This document shows positions 18,228 to 28,000 of a stretch of DNA of 64,000 nucleotides, piece by piece (position 1 is the first letter of the stretch; each line of letters starts with the position of its first letter). The notes beneath the pieces are model-generated. The model was given only the letters and a program-made list of their open reading frames with translations. It searched no databases and was not told the DNA's origin. Position numbers and translations under genes: made by a program. The DNA is from Clostridium sp. LS. GTDB lineage: Bacteria; Bacillota; Clostridia; Clostridiales; Clostridiaceae. The stretch spans positions 1 to 64,000 of the forward strand of contig NZ_AUUU01000020.1 of the NCBI RefSeq assembly GCF_002760435.1, read 5' to 3'.

Positions 18228-19046
18228 ATGAAAAGTGGAATAGTAAAAAAAATATTGGCACTTGCAACAATATCAGCTATCACTATAAGTATGGTGGGAT
18301 GTGGAAGTAGTAGTACTGCTAAAAAGCAAAATTCATTAGAAGCAATTAAAGCAAAAGGAAAATTAGTAATTGGAACAAGCGCGGATTATCCACCATATGA
18401 ATTCCATAAAGAAGTAGATGGAAAAGATAAAATAGTTGGATTTGACATTGATATTGCAAATGAACTTGCTAAAGATTTAGGAGTGCAAGTTGAAATAAAA
18501 GATATGGCTTTTGATGGATTACTTGTTGCACTTCAATCAGATAAAATAGATATGGTATTTGCAGGTATGACTCCAACAGATGAAAGAAAACAAAATGCTG
18601 ATTTCTCAGATATATATTATACAGCAACACATAGATTTATACTTAGATCTGGAGAAGAGACTTCAATAAAGTCAATGGATGATTTAAAAGGTAAGAAAAT
18701 CGGAGTTCAAAAAGGTTCAATTCAAGAAGGTATAGCAAAAGATAATTTTGATGCAGCAAACATAAAATCATTAGATAAAGTTACTGATTTAGTTTTAGAC
18801 TTAAAGAATAACAAAGTAGATGCAGTTTTAGCAGAATTACCAGTTGCTGAAATAAATGTTCAAAAAAATGAAGGTATTGCAATTGCAAAAGATCTAGTAG
18901 TTAAGGATCCAGATGGAGGTTCTGCAATAGCTATGAAGAAGAATTCTCCAGAATTACAAGCAGAAGTTAACAAGACAATAAAAAGATTACAAGATGAAAA
19001 GAAAATTGATCAATTTGTAATGGACGCAAATAAATTAGTAGAATAA
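18228..19046 (+). CDS. Amino-acid ABC transporter substrate-binding lipoprotein
   Basis: A 272-residue solute-binding protein of the polar amino acid family (SBP_bac_3), anchored outside the membrane and delivering substrate to the permease encoded downstream. The signal peptide ends in the lipobox MVGCGSS (cysteine near residue 25). Family motifs are KLVIGTSADYPPYEF, GFDIDIANELAKDLG, FAGMTPTDERKQNADFS and GKKIGVQKGSIQE. The start follows GGGAGG. The permease and ATPase genes follow after a 311-nt gap with a long hairpin. The substrate (Gln, Arg, His, Lys or cystine) cannot be told from sequence; proximity to lysine genes is not proof. Confidence 0.94.
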   Translation: MKSGIVKKILALATISAITISMVGCGSSSTAKKQNSLEAIKAKGKLVIGTSADYPPYEFHKEVDGKDKIVGFDIDIANELAKDLGVQVEIKDMAFDGLLVALQSDKIDMVFAGMTPTDERKQNADFSDIYYTATHRFILRSGEETSIKSMDDLKGKKIGVQKGSIQEGIAKDNFDAANIKSLDKVTDLVLDLKNNKVDAVLAELPVAEINVQKNEGIAIAKDLVVKDPDGGSAIAMKKNSPELQAEVNKTIKRLQDEKKIDQFVMDANKLVE

Positions 19047-19075
19047 TATAACTTGACCTTAAGAAATATGACATA

Positions 19076-19216
19076 AAATAACGAGTTAAAAATGTAATGT
19101 ATATTTTGCATTAAAAATAAGCTATGTTTTACACGGAATGGCATATTGTATTGTAAGACATAGATATTAAATTTAATGCAAAATATGCTTAAGCATAATA
19201 ACTTGTTATTTTTTTG
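19076..19216 (+). terminator. Long hairpin between binding-protein and permease genes, likely partial terminator
   Basis: AAATAACGAGTT (19076-19087) pairs with AACTTGTTATTT (19200-19211), followed by a T-run. Inner arms also pair: a TATTTTGCATTAAA block near 19100 with TTTAATGCAAAATA near 19171, and AGCTATGTTTTA with TAAGACATAGAT. The whole 311-nt gap (19047-19357) is taken up mainly by this structure. It probably stabilises or ends most binding-protein messages while allowing some readthrough. Confidence 0.65.
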
Positions 19217-19357
19217 AGTGGACATAGCGCAATAAAAGTTTGTGAATGGAAATTAACAACAGTTGATAAATAGTGATTCATAACGTATAATTAAAAATTG
19301 GTATAATCGTTATTAATAAAATTAGATTAAAATAATGTAGGACTAGGAGGGAAGATA

Positions 19358-20041
19358 TTGGATTTTTTATTATCTATATTTAAGAATTATTCATTTATGA
19401 AAAAGTATTCTGAATATTATTTAAAGGGTGCAGAGATAACCATTGTATTAGCATTTTTTGCGGTACTATTTGGGACGGTTTTAGGTCTTTTTTTAACACT
19501 TTTAAGGCGTTCAAAATTTAAGCCGATAAGTTATATAGCAACTGCTTATGTAGAATTTGTAAGAGGTACTCCACTTCTAGTTCAAATCTATATAATCTAC
19601 ATAGGATTGCCTAAATTAATAGGTATAGACATGCCTGACATGACTGTAGGTGCAGTAGCACTATCTTTAAATTCAGCAGCATATATATCTGAAATAATAA
19701 GAGCAGGAATAGATGCAGTAGATAGAGGACAAATGGAGGCAGCTAGAAGCTTAGGAATGAATCAGAGATTAGCAATGTTTCATGTAGTAATACCTCAAGC
19801 ATTTAAAAATATCTTACCTGCCCTTGGAAATGAGTTTGTTTCGGTAATAAAAGAATCTTCAATGGTTTCTGTTATCGGAGTTGCAGAACTTATGTATAAT
19901 GCAGGAATTGTAAGAGGAAATACAGCTTTAGGTTTAGAACCAATTGTAGTAGCAGCAGTAATTTACTTTGTATTAACTTTCACTTTAACAAGAATTTTAG
20001 GTTATGTTGAAAGGAGGCTGAAAGCAAGTGATATACGTTAA
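19358..20041 (+). CDS. Amino-acid ABC transporter permease
   Basis: A 227-residue HisM/GlnP-type membrane protein with about five transmembrane segments, forming the channel half of the importer. The EAA loop, which contacts the ATPase, is visible as [30 protein letters not shown] (about 115-145). The motif [21 protein letters not shown] is also typical. The start is TTG, with AGGAGGG 6 nt upstream. Its end overlaps the ATPase gene by 14 nt, so the two are translationally coupled. With the upstream binding protein it makes a complete import system. Confidence 0.94.
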   Translation: MDFLLSIFKNYSFMKKYSEYYLKGAEITIVLAFFAVLFGTVLGLFLTLLRRSKFKPISYIATAYVEFVRGTPLLVQIYIIYIGLPKLIGIDMPDMTVGAVALSLNSAAYISEIIRAGIDAVDRGQMEAARSLGMNQRLAMFHVVIPQAFKNILPALGNEFVSVIKESSMVSVIGVAELMYNAGIVRGNTALGLEPIVVAAVIYFVLTFTLTRILGYVERRLKASDIR

Positions 20042-20750
20042 GGATTTACATAAAAGTTTCGGCAAAAATGAAGTTTTAAAAGGGATAGACGAGCATATTA
20101 GCAAAGGTGAAGTTGTGGTTGTAATTGGACCATCAGGTTCAGGAAAAAGTACATTTTTAAGATGCTTAAATTTACTAGAGACACCTACTTCTGGACAAAT
20201 AACTTTTGAAGATAAAGATATAACATCAAAAGCAACAAATATAGATAAAATGAGAGAAAAGATGGGAATGGTATTCCAACAGTTTAACTTATTCCCTCAT
20301 AAGACTGTATGTGAAAATATATGCTTGGCTCCAATAAAAGTAAAAGGAATGTCAAAAGATGAAGCTAAGAAAATAGCAGTATCGTTACTTGAAAAAGTAG
20401 GTCTTGTAGATAAAATAGATGCATATCCAGCTTCTTTGTCAGGTGGACAAAAGCAAAGAATTGCAATAGCCAGAGCATTAGCTATGCAGCCAGATGTTAT
20501 GCTGTTTGATGAGCCAACATCAGCATTAGATCCTGAAATGGTTGGTGAAGTTTTGACTGTTATGAAAGATCTTGCAAAGGAAGGGATGACCATGGTGGTA
20601 GTAACACATGAAATGGGATTTGCAAGAGAAGTTGGGGATAGAATAATATTTATGGATGGTGGAAAAATAGTAGAATCGGGTACACCGGAAGAAGTATTTA
20701 AAAACCCTAAAAATCCACGTACAATAGACTTTTTATCTAAAGTGTTATAG
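20028..20750 (+). CDS. glnQ: Amino-acid ABC transporter ATPase, GlnQ type
   Basis: A 240-residue ATPase powering the importer on the cytoplasmic face. Walker [10 protein letters not shown] (about 34-42), Q-loop [10 protein letters not shown], signature LSGGQKQR, Walker [15 protein letters not shown] and the H-loop THEM are all intact. The start is GTG, with AGGAGG (20012-20017) 10 nt upstream inside the permease gene. The GlnQ/HisP subfamily (polar amino acids) is clear from FLRCLNLLE and TPEEVFKNP; the exact substrate is unknown. A very long hairpin follows 35 nt after the stop. Confidence 0.95.
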   Translation: MIYVKDLHKSFGKNEVLKGIDEHISKGEVVVVIGPSGSGKSTFLRCLNLLETPTSGQITFEDKDITSKATNIDKMREKMGMVFQQFNLFPHKTVCENICLAPIKVKGMSKDEAKKIAVSLLEKVGLVDKIDAYPASLSGGQKQRIAIARALAMQPDVMLFDEPTSALDPEMVGEVLTVMKDLAKEGMTMVVVTHEMGFAREVGDRIIFMDGGKIVESGTPEEVFKNPKNPRTIDFLSKVL

Positions 20751-20784
20751 ATATAAATGTAAAATTATAATTATAGGTATAACC

Positions 20785-20992
20785 AGCCGAAAGGAAGGGT
20801 ACTCTGTTGTTTCGGTTACTAAGAGAATCTAACTGAGGTTTTCTAACATTAGAAGTTGCACCCATTTCTGCATGCTCCTGAGTCAAGCTCAGGACAAGCA
20901 AAAAGTGGAACAACTTCTAATGAAGAAATACCTACAGTCAGATTCTCTATGTAACACTGCACAAAAGAGTACCCTTCCTTTCTGTATGGAAT
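20785..20992. repeat. Long imperfect palindrome (about 205 nt hairpin) after glnQ
   Basis: GAAAGGAAGGGTACTCT (from about 20789) pairs with AGAGTACCCTTCCTTTC (ending about 20982). Moving inward, AGAGAATCTAACTG pairs with CAGTCAGATTCTCT, CATTAGAAGTTG with CAACTTCTAATG, and the tip is CCTGAG-TCAAG-CTCAGG. The two arms match almost throughout. It may be a MITE-like element or a large structured RNA/terminator. The remainder of the 411-nt gap to dapA is AT-rich; a weak TATAAT near 21126 may be the dapA promoter. Confidence 0.75.
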
Positions 20993-21161
20993 ATACATAA
21001 AATGATAATAATTAAATTTAGATCTATAGTATTAGTACTATCAGTTGCATATATATTTTAAACTCAGTATAGAAAAATTTTATATTTTAGCTGTATTCTA
21101 AGTTTATAGTATAACTCTACTGTGTTATAATTAGATAGAAAATATTCGAGGGGGCAATTTT

Positions 21162-22046
21162 ATGAAGGATATTATATTTATTGGTGCGGCAGTTGCAATT
21201 GTTACACCTTTCACAGAAGATGGAATCAACTTCTCTGAATTAAAAAAATTAATTGATTTTAATATAGAGAATGGAAGTGACGCTATTGTAATAGCAGGAA
21301 CTACAGGTGAGTCTTCTACTATGACTGATGAAGAGCATAAAGAGGTTATTAGATTTACAATTGAGTATGTTAATAAAAGAGTACCTGTTATTGCGGGAAC
21401 AGGTTCTAATGATACTGCGTACGCAGTGGAACTTTCAAGATATGCGGAAAGTGTTGGTGCTGATGCACTTTTATTAGTTACACCATACTATAACAAAACT
21501 ACTCAAAGTGGTCTAATAAAACACTATAATTATATTGCAGATAGAGTTAATATACCTATTATTTTATATAATGTACCATCAAGAACTGGCGTTAATATAA
21601 CACCTGAAACATACGTTGAATTAGCTAAACATCCACGTATAGTTGCTACTAAAGAAGCTAGTGGGGATCTTTCAGCCATTGCGAAAATAAAAGCTCTATG
21701 CAAAGATGAACTTAATATTTATTCTGGAAATGATGATCAAATAGTTCCGATCTTATCTCTGGGCGGAAAAGGTGTTATATCAGTTTTATCAAATATTATG
21801 CCTAAGGAAGCACATGATATTTGCAGTTTATATTTTGAAGGTAAAGTAAAGGAAAGTTGTGATCTTCAAACAAAGTATTTAGATCTTATTAACACATTAT
21901 TTATAGAAGTTAATCCAATTCCGGTAAAAACAGCATTGGGGCTTATGGGATATAATGTTGGACCGCTTAGAATGCCATTATTCCCTATGGAGGATAAGAA
22001 CTTGGAGAAACTACGTGCTGAACTTTCTAAAAATAGACTTATTTAA
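21162..22046 (+). CDS. dapA: 4-hydroxy-tetrahydrodipicolinate synthase
   Basis: Condenses pyruvate with aspartate semialdehyde, the first step committed to lysine and diaminopimelate, in the cytoplasm. The 294-residue TIM barrel shows GTTGESSTMTDEEH, LLVTPYYNKTTQ, the catalytic tyrosine in YNVPSRTG (Y136), the Schiff-base lysine in ATKEASGD (K164) and the GNDDQIVPILSLGGKG region. It has full family length. Start: GAGGGGG before the ATG. Unlike lysA it has no lysine riboswitch, so its control differs. It stands alone between two long hairpin elements. Confidence 0.96.
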   Translation: MKDIIFIGAAVAIVTPFTEDGINFSELKKLIDFNIENGSDAIVIAGTTGESSTMTDEEHKEVIRFTIEYVNKRVPVIAGTGSNDTAYAVELSRYAESVGADALLLVTPYYNKTTQSGLIKHYNYIADRVNIPIILYNVPSRTGVNITPETYVELAKHPRIVATKEASGDLSAIAKIKALCKDELNIYSGNDDQIVPILSLGGKGVISVLSNIMPKEAHDICSLYFEGKVKESCDLQTKYLDLINTLFIEVNPIPVKTALGLMGYNVGPLRMPLFPMEDKNLEKLRAELSKNRLI

Positions 22047-22078
22047 ATATAAAATTTATTAATGAATTTATTGAAATC

Positions 22079-22197
22079 AAATATATATTTCTGCAGGATG
22101 ATAGAAGTTTTATTCAAAATCTCAAGCTTTAAGCAATAGGATTTTGAATAAAACTTTTAGTATAGTAGCTCTGCATAAATATATATTTTTTTATTCT
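22079..22197 (+). terminator. Long hairpin terminator after dapA
   Basis: AGTTTTATTCAAAATC (about 22106-22121) pairs with GATTTTGAATAAAACT (about 22140-22155). Outside it, ATATATATTTCTGCAG (about 22080-22095) pairs with CTGCATAAATATATAT (about 22171-22186), followed by a T-run. The remaining gap to 22489 is AT-rich and I see nothing else in it. Confidence 0.7.
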
Positions 22198-22489
22198 TTA
22201 GCTGCAACAATTTTAATTTATGAATTAATTTGTACAATCCACTTAAATGTAATTTTGCGATGCTAATTTTTTTACAGATGAACATTATCTAAGTTCCTTA
22301 AACCTAGTATAAGTTTGGTTAAGATATTATGTTACATGTATATCACCTGTATCTAAATAAAAGTATAATAAGTGTATGAGAATAATGTTGTTAATATTGT
22401 ATATATTTCATAAATCTTGATTTATTAAGGCCAATTATTTATTCAATATATTTTGTTAATAGAATTTCTATCAAGTAAACAGTTGTTTT

Positions 22490-23400
22490 TTAATAAATAT
22501 AATCGCGAATACTTCTTATTCTGGTAGTTTTCATAAATTTATTCCTGAAGAATAAAATATTGTACATAATATCTATATAATCGATAACCTTGTCTAAGTT
22601 AAATAATATGAATAAGCTAAGATACCTTTGCAAATATTTCGAAGCTACTCCACGAAAAACTGCAAACCAGTTTTCAAAGCCTAATATAAAATATTTTATT
22701 CGATTATCATCTTCTATCTCGGCAGATGACTTTTTGTTATGTTTTGTGCAACCAAAGATAGGTATCTATCTCCATATGAAATTATATGAGAATTTTTTTC
22801 TACTCTACTATAAATTTTTTCATAAAAAATTTTCCAATCCCAAAAATCTTTGAAAATAGGCTGTACAAACATAGAATCTTCTTGTCCTTTCGCTGCCAAG
22901 ATCCATATGTTTTTTCTTCTAGTTATTTTGGCACTCACTTCAATATTTCTGCAGCCTTTAAAGTTTTCCTTTATTATTATTTTGTTAATATAAATAATGC
23001 CTCTTAATAAGTCTGGGGTGGAGTCTAATGTAAGTGCATGAAGCACTTTATGTCTCCAGTAAAATGCTGTTACCAAATTTATGTTTAGTTTTTCAGCACA
23101 AAATCTTAGTGATTTTTTTTCAATCATTAATTCAAGAAACTCTATCCATAATTTTGGATTTTTTTTTGAATAACTCCATAATGAATTAGTTGTATTTGAA
23201 AAAGTTTTATTACATTTTTTACACTGATATCTTTGTATGCCTTTATATGAGCCATACTTAATATAAATTTCTGAGCCACAGGTTGGGCAGCATCTTATAT
23301 TTAAATCCTTATAAATATTCTTCTTCAAAACTTCATTTGTATGCAATTCTAACTTTTTTAAGTAAACATCTTCTTCTATCAAAAGAACCTCCATTAGCAA
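22490..23400 (-). pseudogene. Frameshifted IS1595/ISXO2-like transposase
   Basis: Starting at 23400 (-), 228 residues read as a transposase with an N-terminal zinc ribbon (CCPTCG and CKKC), SLRFCAEKLNINLVTAFYWRHKVL and a DDE-like region. The frame then stops after ...SHLPR near 22714. Shifting by one base at the four-T run (22742-22745) continues the protein as HNKKSSAEIEDD, then ENWFAVFRGVASKYLQRYL, the usual family C-terminus, to a stop at 22490-22492. The position expected to hold the first catalytic aspartate (normally YID) reads YIN. It is therefore probably inactive. I did not find clear terminal inverted repeats. Confidence 0.8.
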
Positions 23401-23689
23401 TTCTAATTTCTTATTTGCAATATTTATTTATAATAATATCCATAATTTTTAATTAGTAATCAACTGCCAACATTCTTTTAATACATATAAGAAGATTTTA
23501 TTAAACTTATTTAGTATTGCCAATGATAATTTGCAATATGTATAATTTACAGTATACATTTCTAATAATTTACTATTCCACATTTGATGCTATAAAGTAA
23601 CCAAAGAAATATTTATAGTATTTATTATAAAAATGTATAATATAGTATAGATATATTTTGATAATTATAGAGAAAGAGGTAGTAAAGGC

Positions 23690-24976
23690 ATGAATAACAC
23701 ACAAGAACTATTAGATTTTATAAATAAAAGTAAAAGTGCTTTCCAAAGTACTTATGAAGTTAAAAAAATTCTAGATAGCGAGGGATATTTTGAAATTAAA
23801 GAAGAGGATAAATGGGATTTAAAGAAAGGCGGAAAATATTATATTATCAAAAATAATTCTGCTTTAATTGCATTTGAAATTGGAACTGGAGATATAGAAA
23901 AGGATGGATTTAGGTTAATTGGAGCCCATACTGATTCACCAGGATTTAGAATAAAACCAAATCCTGAAATGCTCGTAGAGGATCATTATCTAAAATTAAA
24001 TACTGAGGTGTATGGAGGTCCAATACTTAGCACATGGTTTGATAGACCTTTGAGTATAGCTGGCAGAGTTATATTAAAGAGTGGAGATATATTTAAACCT
24101 GAAGTCAGGTTGTTTGATGCTAACAAACCAGTCTTGATTATTCCTAATTTAGCAATACATATGAATAGAGATATAAATGAAGGGTATAAATTCAATAAAC
24201 AGAAAGATACTTTGCCACTAGCTGCAATAATAGAAGATAAACTTGAAAAGGGCGAATATCTAATTAAATTAATTTCAGAAAGTTTATCTGTAAAACCAGA
24301 GGATATATTAGATTTTGATTTATTTTTATATGAATACGCAGAAGGTATGGTAATTGGAGCTAGTGATGAATTTATATCGTGTGGAAGATTAGATGATCTT
24401 TGGATGGTATTCGCAGGATTAAAGGCTTTAATAAATAGTAATAAGATTGGAGCTACTAAAGTTTTGGTAGCGCTAGATAATGAAGAGATAGGAAGTTTAA
24501 CATCCCAAGGAGCAAATTCTTCTATTTTACAAAATATTTTAGAGAGAGTACTTTTAGGAGTTAATAAAGACAGAGAAGATTTTAAAAGAGCATTAAGTAA
24601 TTCAATAATGATTTCAGCTGATTTGGCTCATGCAATACATCCTAATTACACAGAAAAATGTGATCCGACAAATAAGCCAATGCTTGGAAAGGGGCCAGTA
24701 CTTAAAATCGCAGCAGGAGGCAGCTACTCTACAGACAGCTATGCAAGCGCTGTGTTTAAAAGTGTATGTGAAAAAGCAGAAGTTCCATATCAAGTATTTG
24801 TAAATAGATCAGATTTAAGAGGGGGAACAACAATAGGTCCAATTACTGCATCTAAGTTAAATATTCCAGTGATAGATATGGGTGCACCACTTCTTAGCAT
24901 GCACTCAATAAGAGAATTAGCAACAGTAAAGGACAATGAATATACTATTAAAGCTTTTACAGAATTTTTTAATTAA
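23690..24976 (+). CDS. M18 family aminopeptidase
   Basis: A 428-residue zinc aminopeptidase that removes N-terminal residues from peptides in the cytoplasm. M18 motifs with metal ligands are visible: GAHTDSPGFRIKP (His near 78), SCGRLDDLWM, LDNEEIGSLTSQGA, and the C-terminal MHSIRE histidine. DLAHAIHPNYTEKCDPTNKPMLGKGP is typical of the family. It has full length and an ordinary start (AGAGG upstream). It is monocistronic, 87 nt before the glucan synthase gene. Specificity (acidic or broad) is not readable. Confidence 0.94.
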   Translation: MNNTQELLDFINKSKSAFQSTYEVKKILDSEGYFEIKEEDKWDLKKGGKYYIIKNNSALIAFEIGTGDIEKDGFRLIGAHTDSPGFRIKPNPEMLVEDHYLKLNTEVYGGPILSTWFDRPLSIAGRVILKSGDIFKPEVRLFDANKPVLIIPNLAIHMNRDINEGYKFNKQKDTLPLAAIIEDKLEKGEYLIKLISESLSVKPEDILDFDLFLYEYAEGMVIGASDEFISCGRLDDLWMVFAGLKALINSNKIGATKVLVALDNEEIGSLTSQGANSSILQNILERVLLGVNKDREDFKRALSNSIMISADLAHAIHPNYTEKCDPTNKPMLGKGPVLKIAAGGSYSTDSYASAVFKSVCEKAEVPYQVFVNRSDLRGGTTIGPITASKLNIPVIDMGAPLLSMHSIRELATVKDNEYTIKAFTEFFN

Positions 24977-25062
24977 ATAATTAAGAATAGTTTTTAAGTT
25001 TTTGGTAAAAATATCTCTATTGAGCAATTGTTTTTAGATTGTGAAAGAAGGGAGTTTTTTAC

Positions 25063-28000
25063 TTGAAAAGAAATAATTCTTATGGAGTGAGAAAGAATGT
25101 TTTAAAAGAGCTTGCAGAAGGATTTTCTTGCATCCATGAAAACTTCAAGTATTTTAGTAAACTATCAAAAGATGGTTATAAAGTACTTGGAGCATCTGAA
25201 TGGCTTCTTGATAATATATATTTAATTGAAAGAGAGTATAAAGCGATAAAGGTTGAGATGCCTATAGATTATTTTAAAGGACTATCTTCTGTAGGTGAAA
25301 TGAGCAATAATAATGAAGATACAGAACAAATTCCACGCATCTTTACAATAGCAAAAAATTATATAAGCAATGGAAATGAAATTGATTGTGATAAGCTAAC
25401 CTCTTATATAAATGGACTTCAACAAGAAGTTTTAAATACAAATGGTAATGAAACAGCTTTCACCATGGGGGAATTGTGGGCTTTTCCATTAATGCTTAAA
25501 ATAGCAATTATAATAAATTTATCTAGATATACAGATGAACTTGTTAGCATCCAAAAAGAGATAATTAAAGGAAAGAATATTGCTGAAGATGTTATAGATG
25601 CTCTAAATAATAACAATGATAAAATCAATGATATTATTACTGAGTGTGGAAATGTAAGCGAACTATTTTTACGAGAATTCTTTAGAGTTTTGCGTGATAA
25701 TTCTGTAGAATATGAAAGAATTCAAAATATAGTAGAACAAAGATGGAAAGCTAATTTAGATAATAATAGTATTAAAAGCGATTTGAGAGAAGAAGTTTTA
25801 GAAAGAAATATTGGCGAATATATAACTTCAATTAGAAAAATTGAAGGTATAAGTTGGCGCAAGTTTTTCGAAAATACATCTATAGTTGAAAAGATATTAA
25901 AAAAGGATCCTGGAAATATATATAACAGTATGGATTTTGAGACTAAGGATTACTATAGACATAAGCTTGAGGAACTATCTAGGAATGCTGGAACTAATGA
26001 GATTGTATTAGCGAACAGGATTCTTGAACTTTCGCAAAATAGCAAAAATAATAAAGAAGAAAATTATAAGTGCCATATAGGATATTACTTAATAGATAAT
26101 GGATTAAATGATTTAAAAAAATATGGTGTAAACATAAAACCGAAGATTTCAGAGAATACATATGTAGCATTTAATATATTTGGTACACTGTTATTAGGTT
26201 TCCTTATTTTATTTATAAGCAGCTTATTGGGGGTCCGTTATACTAGGGCACAATACATAATATCATTTTTAATTATATTAATTCCTATTAATGAAATAAT
26301 AATTTCTCTTACTAATTATACTGTAAGTAAAATTGTTGATATTAAACAAGTTCCGAAATTGAACTTTAGTCAAGGACTTCCTGACAAATATAAGACAATA
26401 GTTGTGATTCCTGCCATTGTAAATTCTAAGGAAAAAATTAAAGCTCTTATGACAAAACTAGAAGTAACTTATTGCGGAAATAAAGATAAAAATCTATATT
26501 TTGCTTTACTTAATGATTTTTACGACAGCCAAAGTGAGCGCGAAGATAATGATAATGAAATAATAAAATGTGGAATTGAGTGTGCTAGAAAGTTAAATGA
26601 AAAGTATTCTAAGGATTTTAAAGATACTGTTAATAATGAAGATAGATTTTTCTTCTTAAGTAGAAAAAGAATTTATAACAAGAAGCAAAATGTATTCATG
26701 GCTAAGGAAAGAAAACGTGGAAAACTAATGGAGTTTATGGCTCTTATTAGAAATAGCAATGAGCATACATATAATGTTTTTAGCTCAGATATTAGTGTAC
26801 TTAAAGATGCAAAATATCTAATTACATTGGATGAAGATACCTTCATGCCAAGAGAAAGCGTTTTTAAGCTTGTAGGTGCTATGAGTCATGTACTTAATAT
26901 TCCATATGTTAAGAATAATAGGGTTTTTAGAGGGTATGGAATAATGCAGCCTAAGGTAAGTATAAGTTTAGAAGCTAAGAATGCAAGTTACTTTTCAAGA
27001 ATATTTGGGGGAGAAGAAGGGGTTGATGGTTATTCTGTAGCTTACTCTGATACTTATCAGGATTTATTTGGGGAAGGATCTTTCACCGGTAAAGGGATAA
27101 TTTGCATTGATGAATTTTATGAAGTTTTACATAATTCTATTGAAAATGATAAGATATTAAGTCATGATCTTCTTGAAGGCGGTATTGCAAGATGTGCATT
27201 ATTAAGTGATGTAGAATTTATTGATGGATATCCAGCATCTTACGAATCTAGCTGCAAAAGACTACATAGATGGGTTAGAGGAGATTGGCAGTTAATAGGC
27301 TGGTTATTTTCTAATAAAATAAGTTTGTTGTATAAGTGGAAGATATTTGACAACTTAAGGAGAAGTCTTCTAGCGCCAAATTTACTTCTAACTCTTATTC
27401 TATCATTAACTGTTTTATATGGAAGAGGTCAAATTGCTCTTTTGTCATTTTTAGCTTTAATAGTTTCTTTGGTATTTACAGTTACAGATTTTGTTGTGAC
27501 ACCTAAAAATAAATTAATGGGAACCTTTAAAAATATTGAGCAGATAGTTTTGATAGTGAGCTTTATTCCTTATCAAGCTTTTTTAATGCTTGATGCTATA
27601 ATAATCAGCTTATTCAGGGTAATTATTTCTAAGAGAAACCTTTTAGAGTGGCAATGCGCAGAAGATGCGGAAAAAAACTCTAGTAATGATTTTATTGCTT
27701 ATTTAAAGAGAATGTGGATTGCACCAATAATGGGGTTGCTAATGTTATATTTATCCTTCTATAGTACTTTTGGAGTGATTACTTATAATATTGTAGTTGC
27801 TGCCCTTTGGATAGCTAGCCCGTATATGGCATATTGCATAAGTATAAAACTTCCAGAAAATAATAAGCTTAATTTGAAAAATGAAGAAATAACATACCTA
27901 AGGAAAATCTCAAGAAGAATATATGCTTATTATGAGGATTTTGTTAATGAAGAGAATAATTACTTAGCTCCAGATAACTATCAAGAAAAACCATTTAAAG

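Noticed and set aside
22590-23007. Small + strand open frames opposite the transposase
   Set aside because: They are antisense shadows of the decayed transposase, whose - strand translation has clear family motifs.
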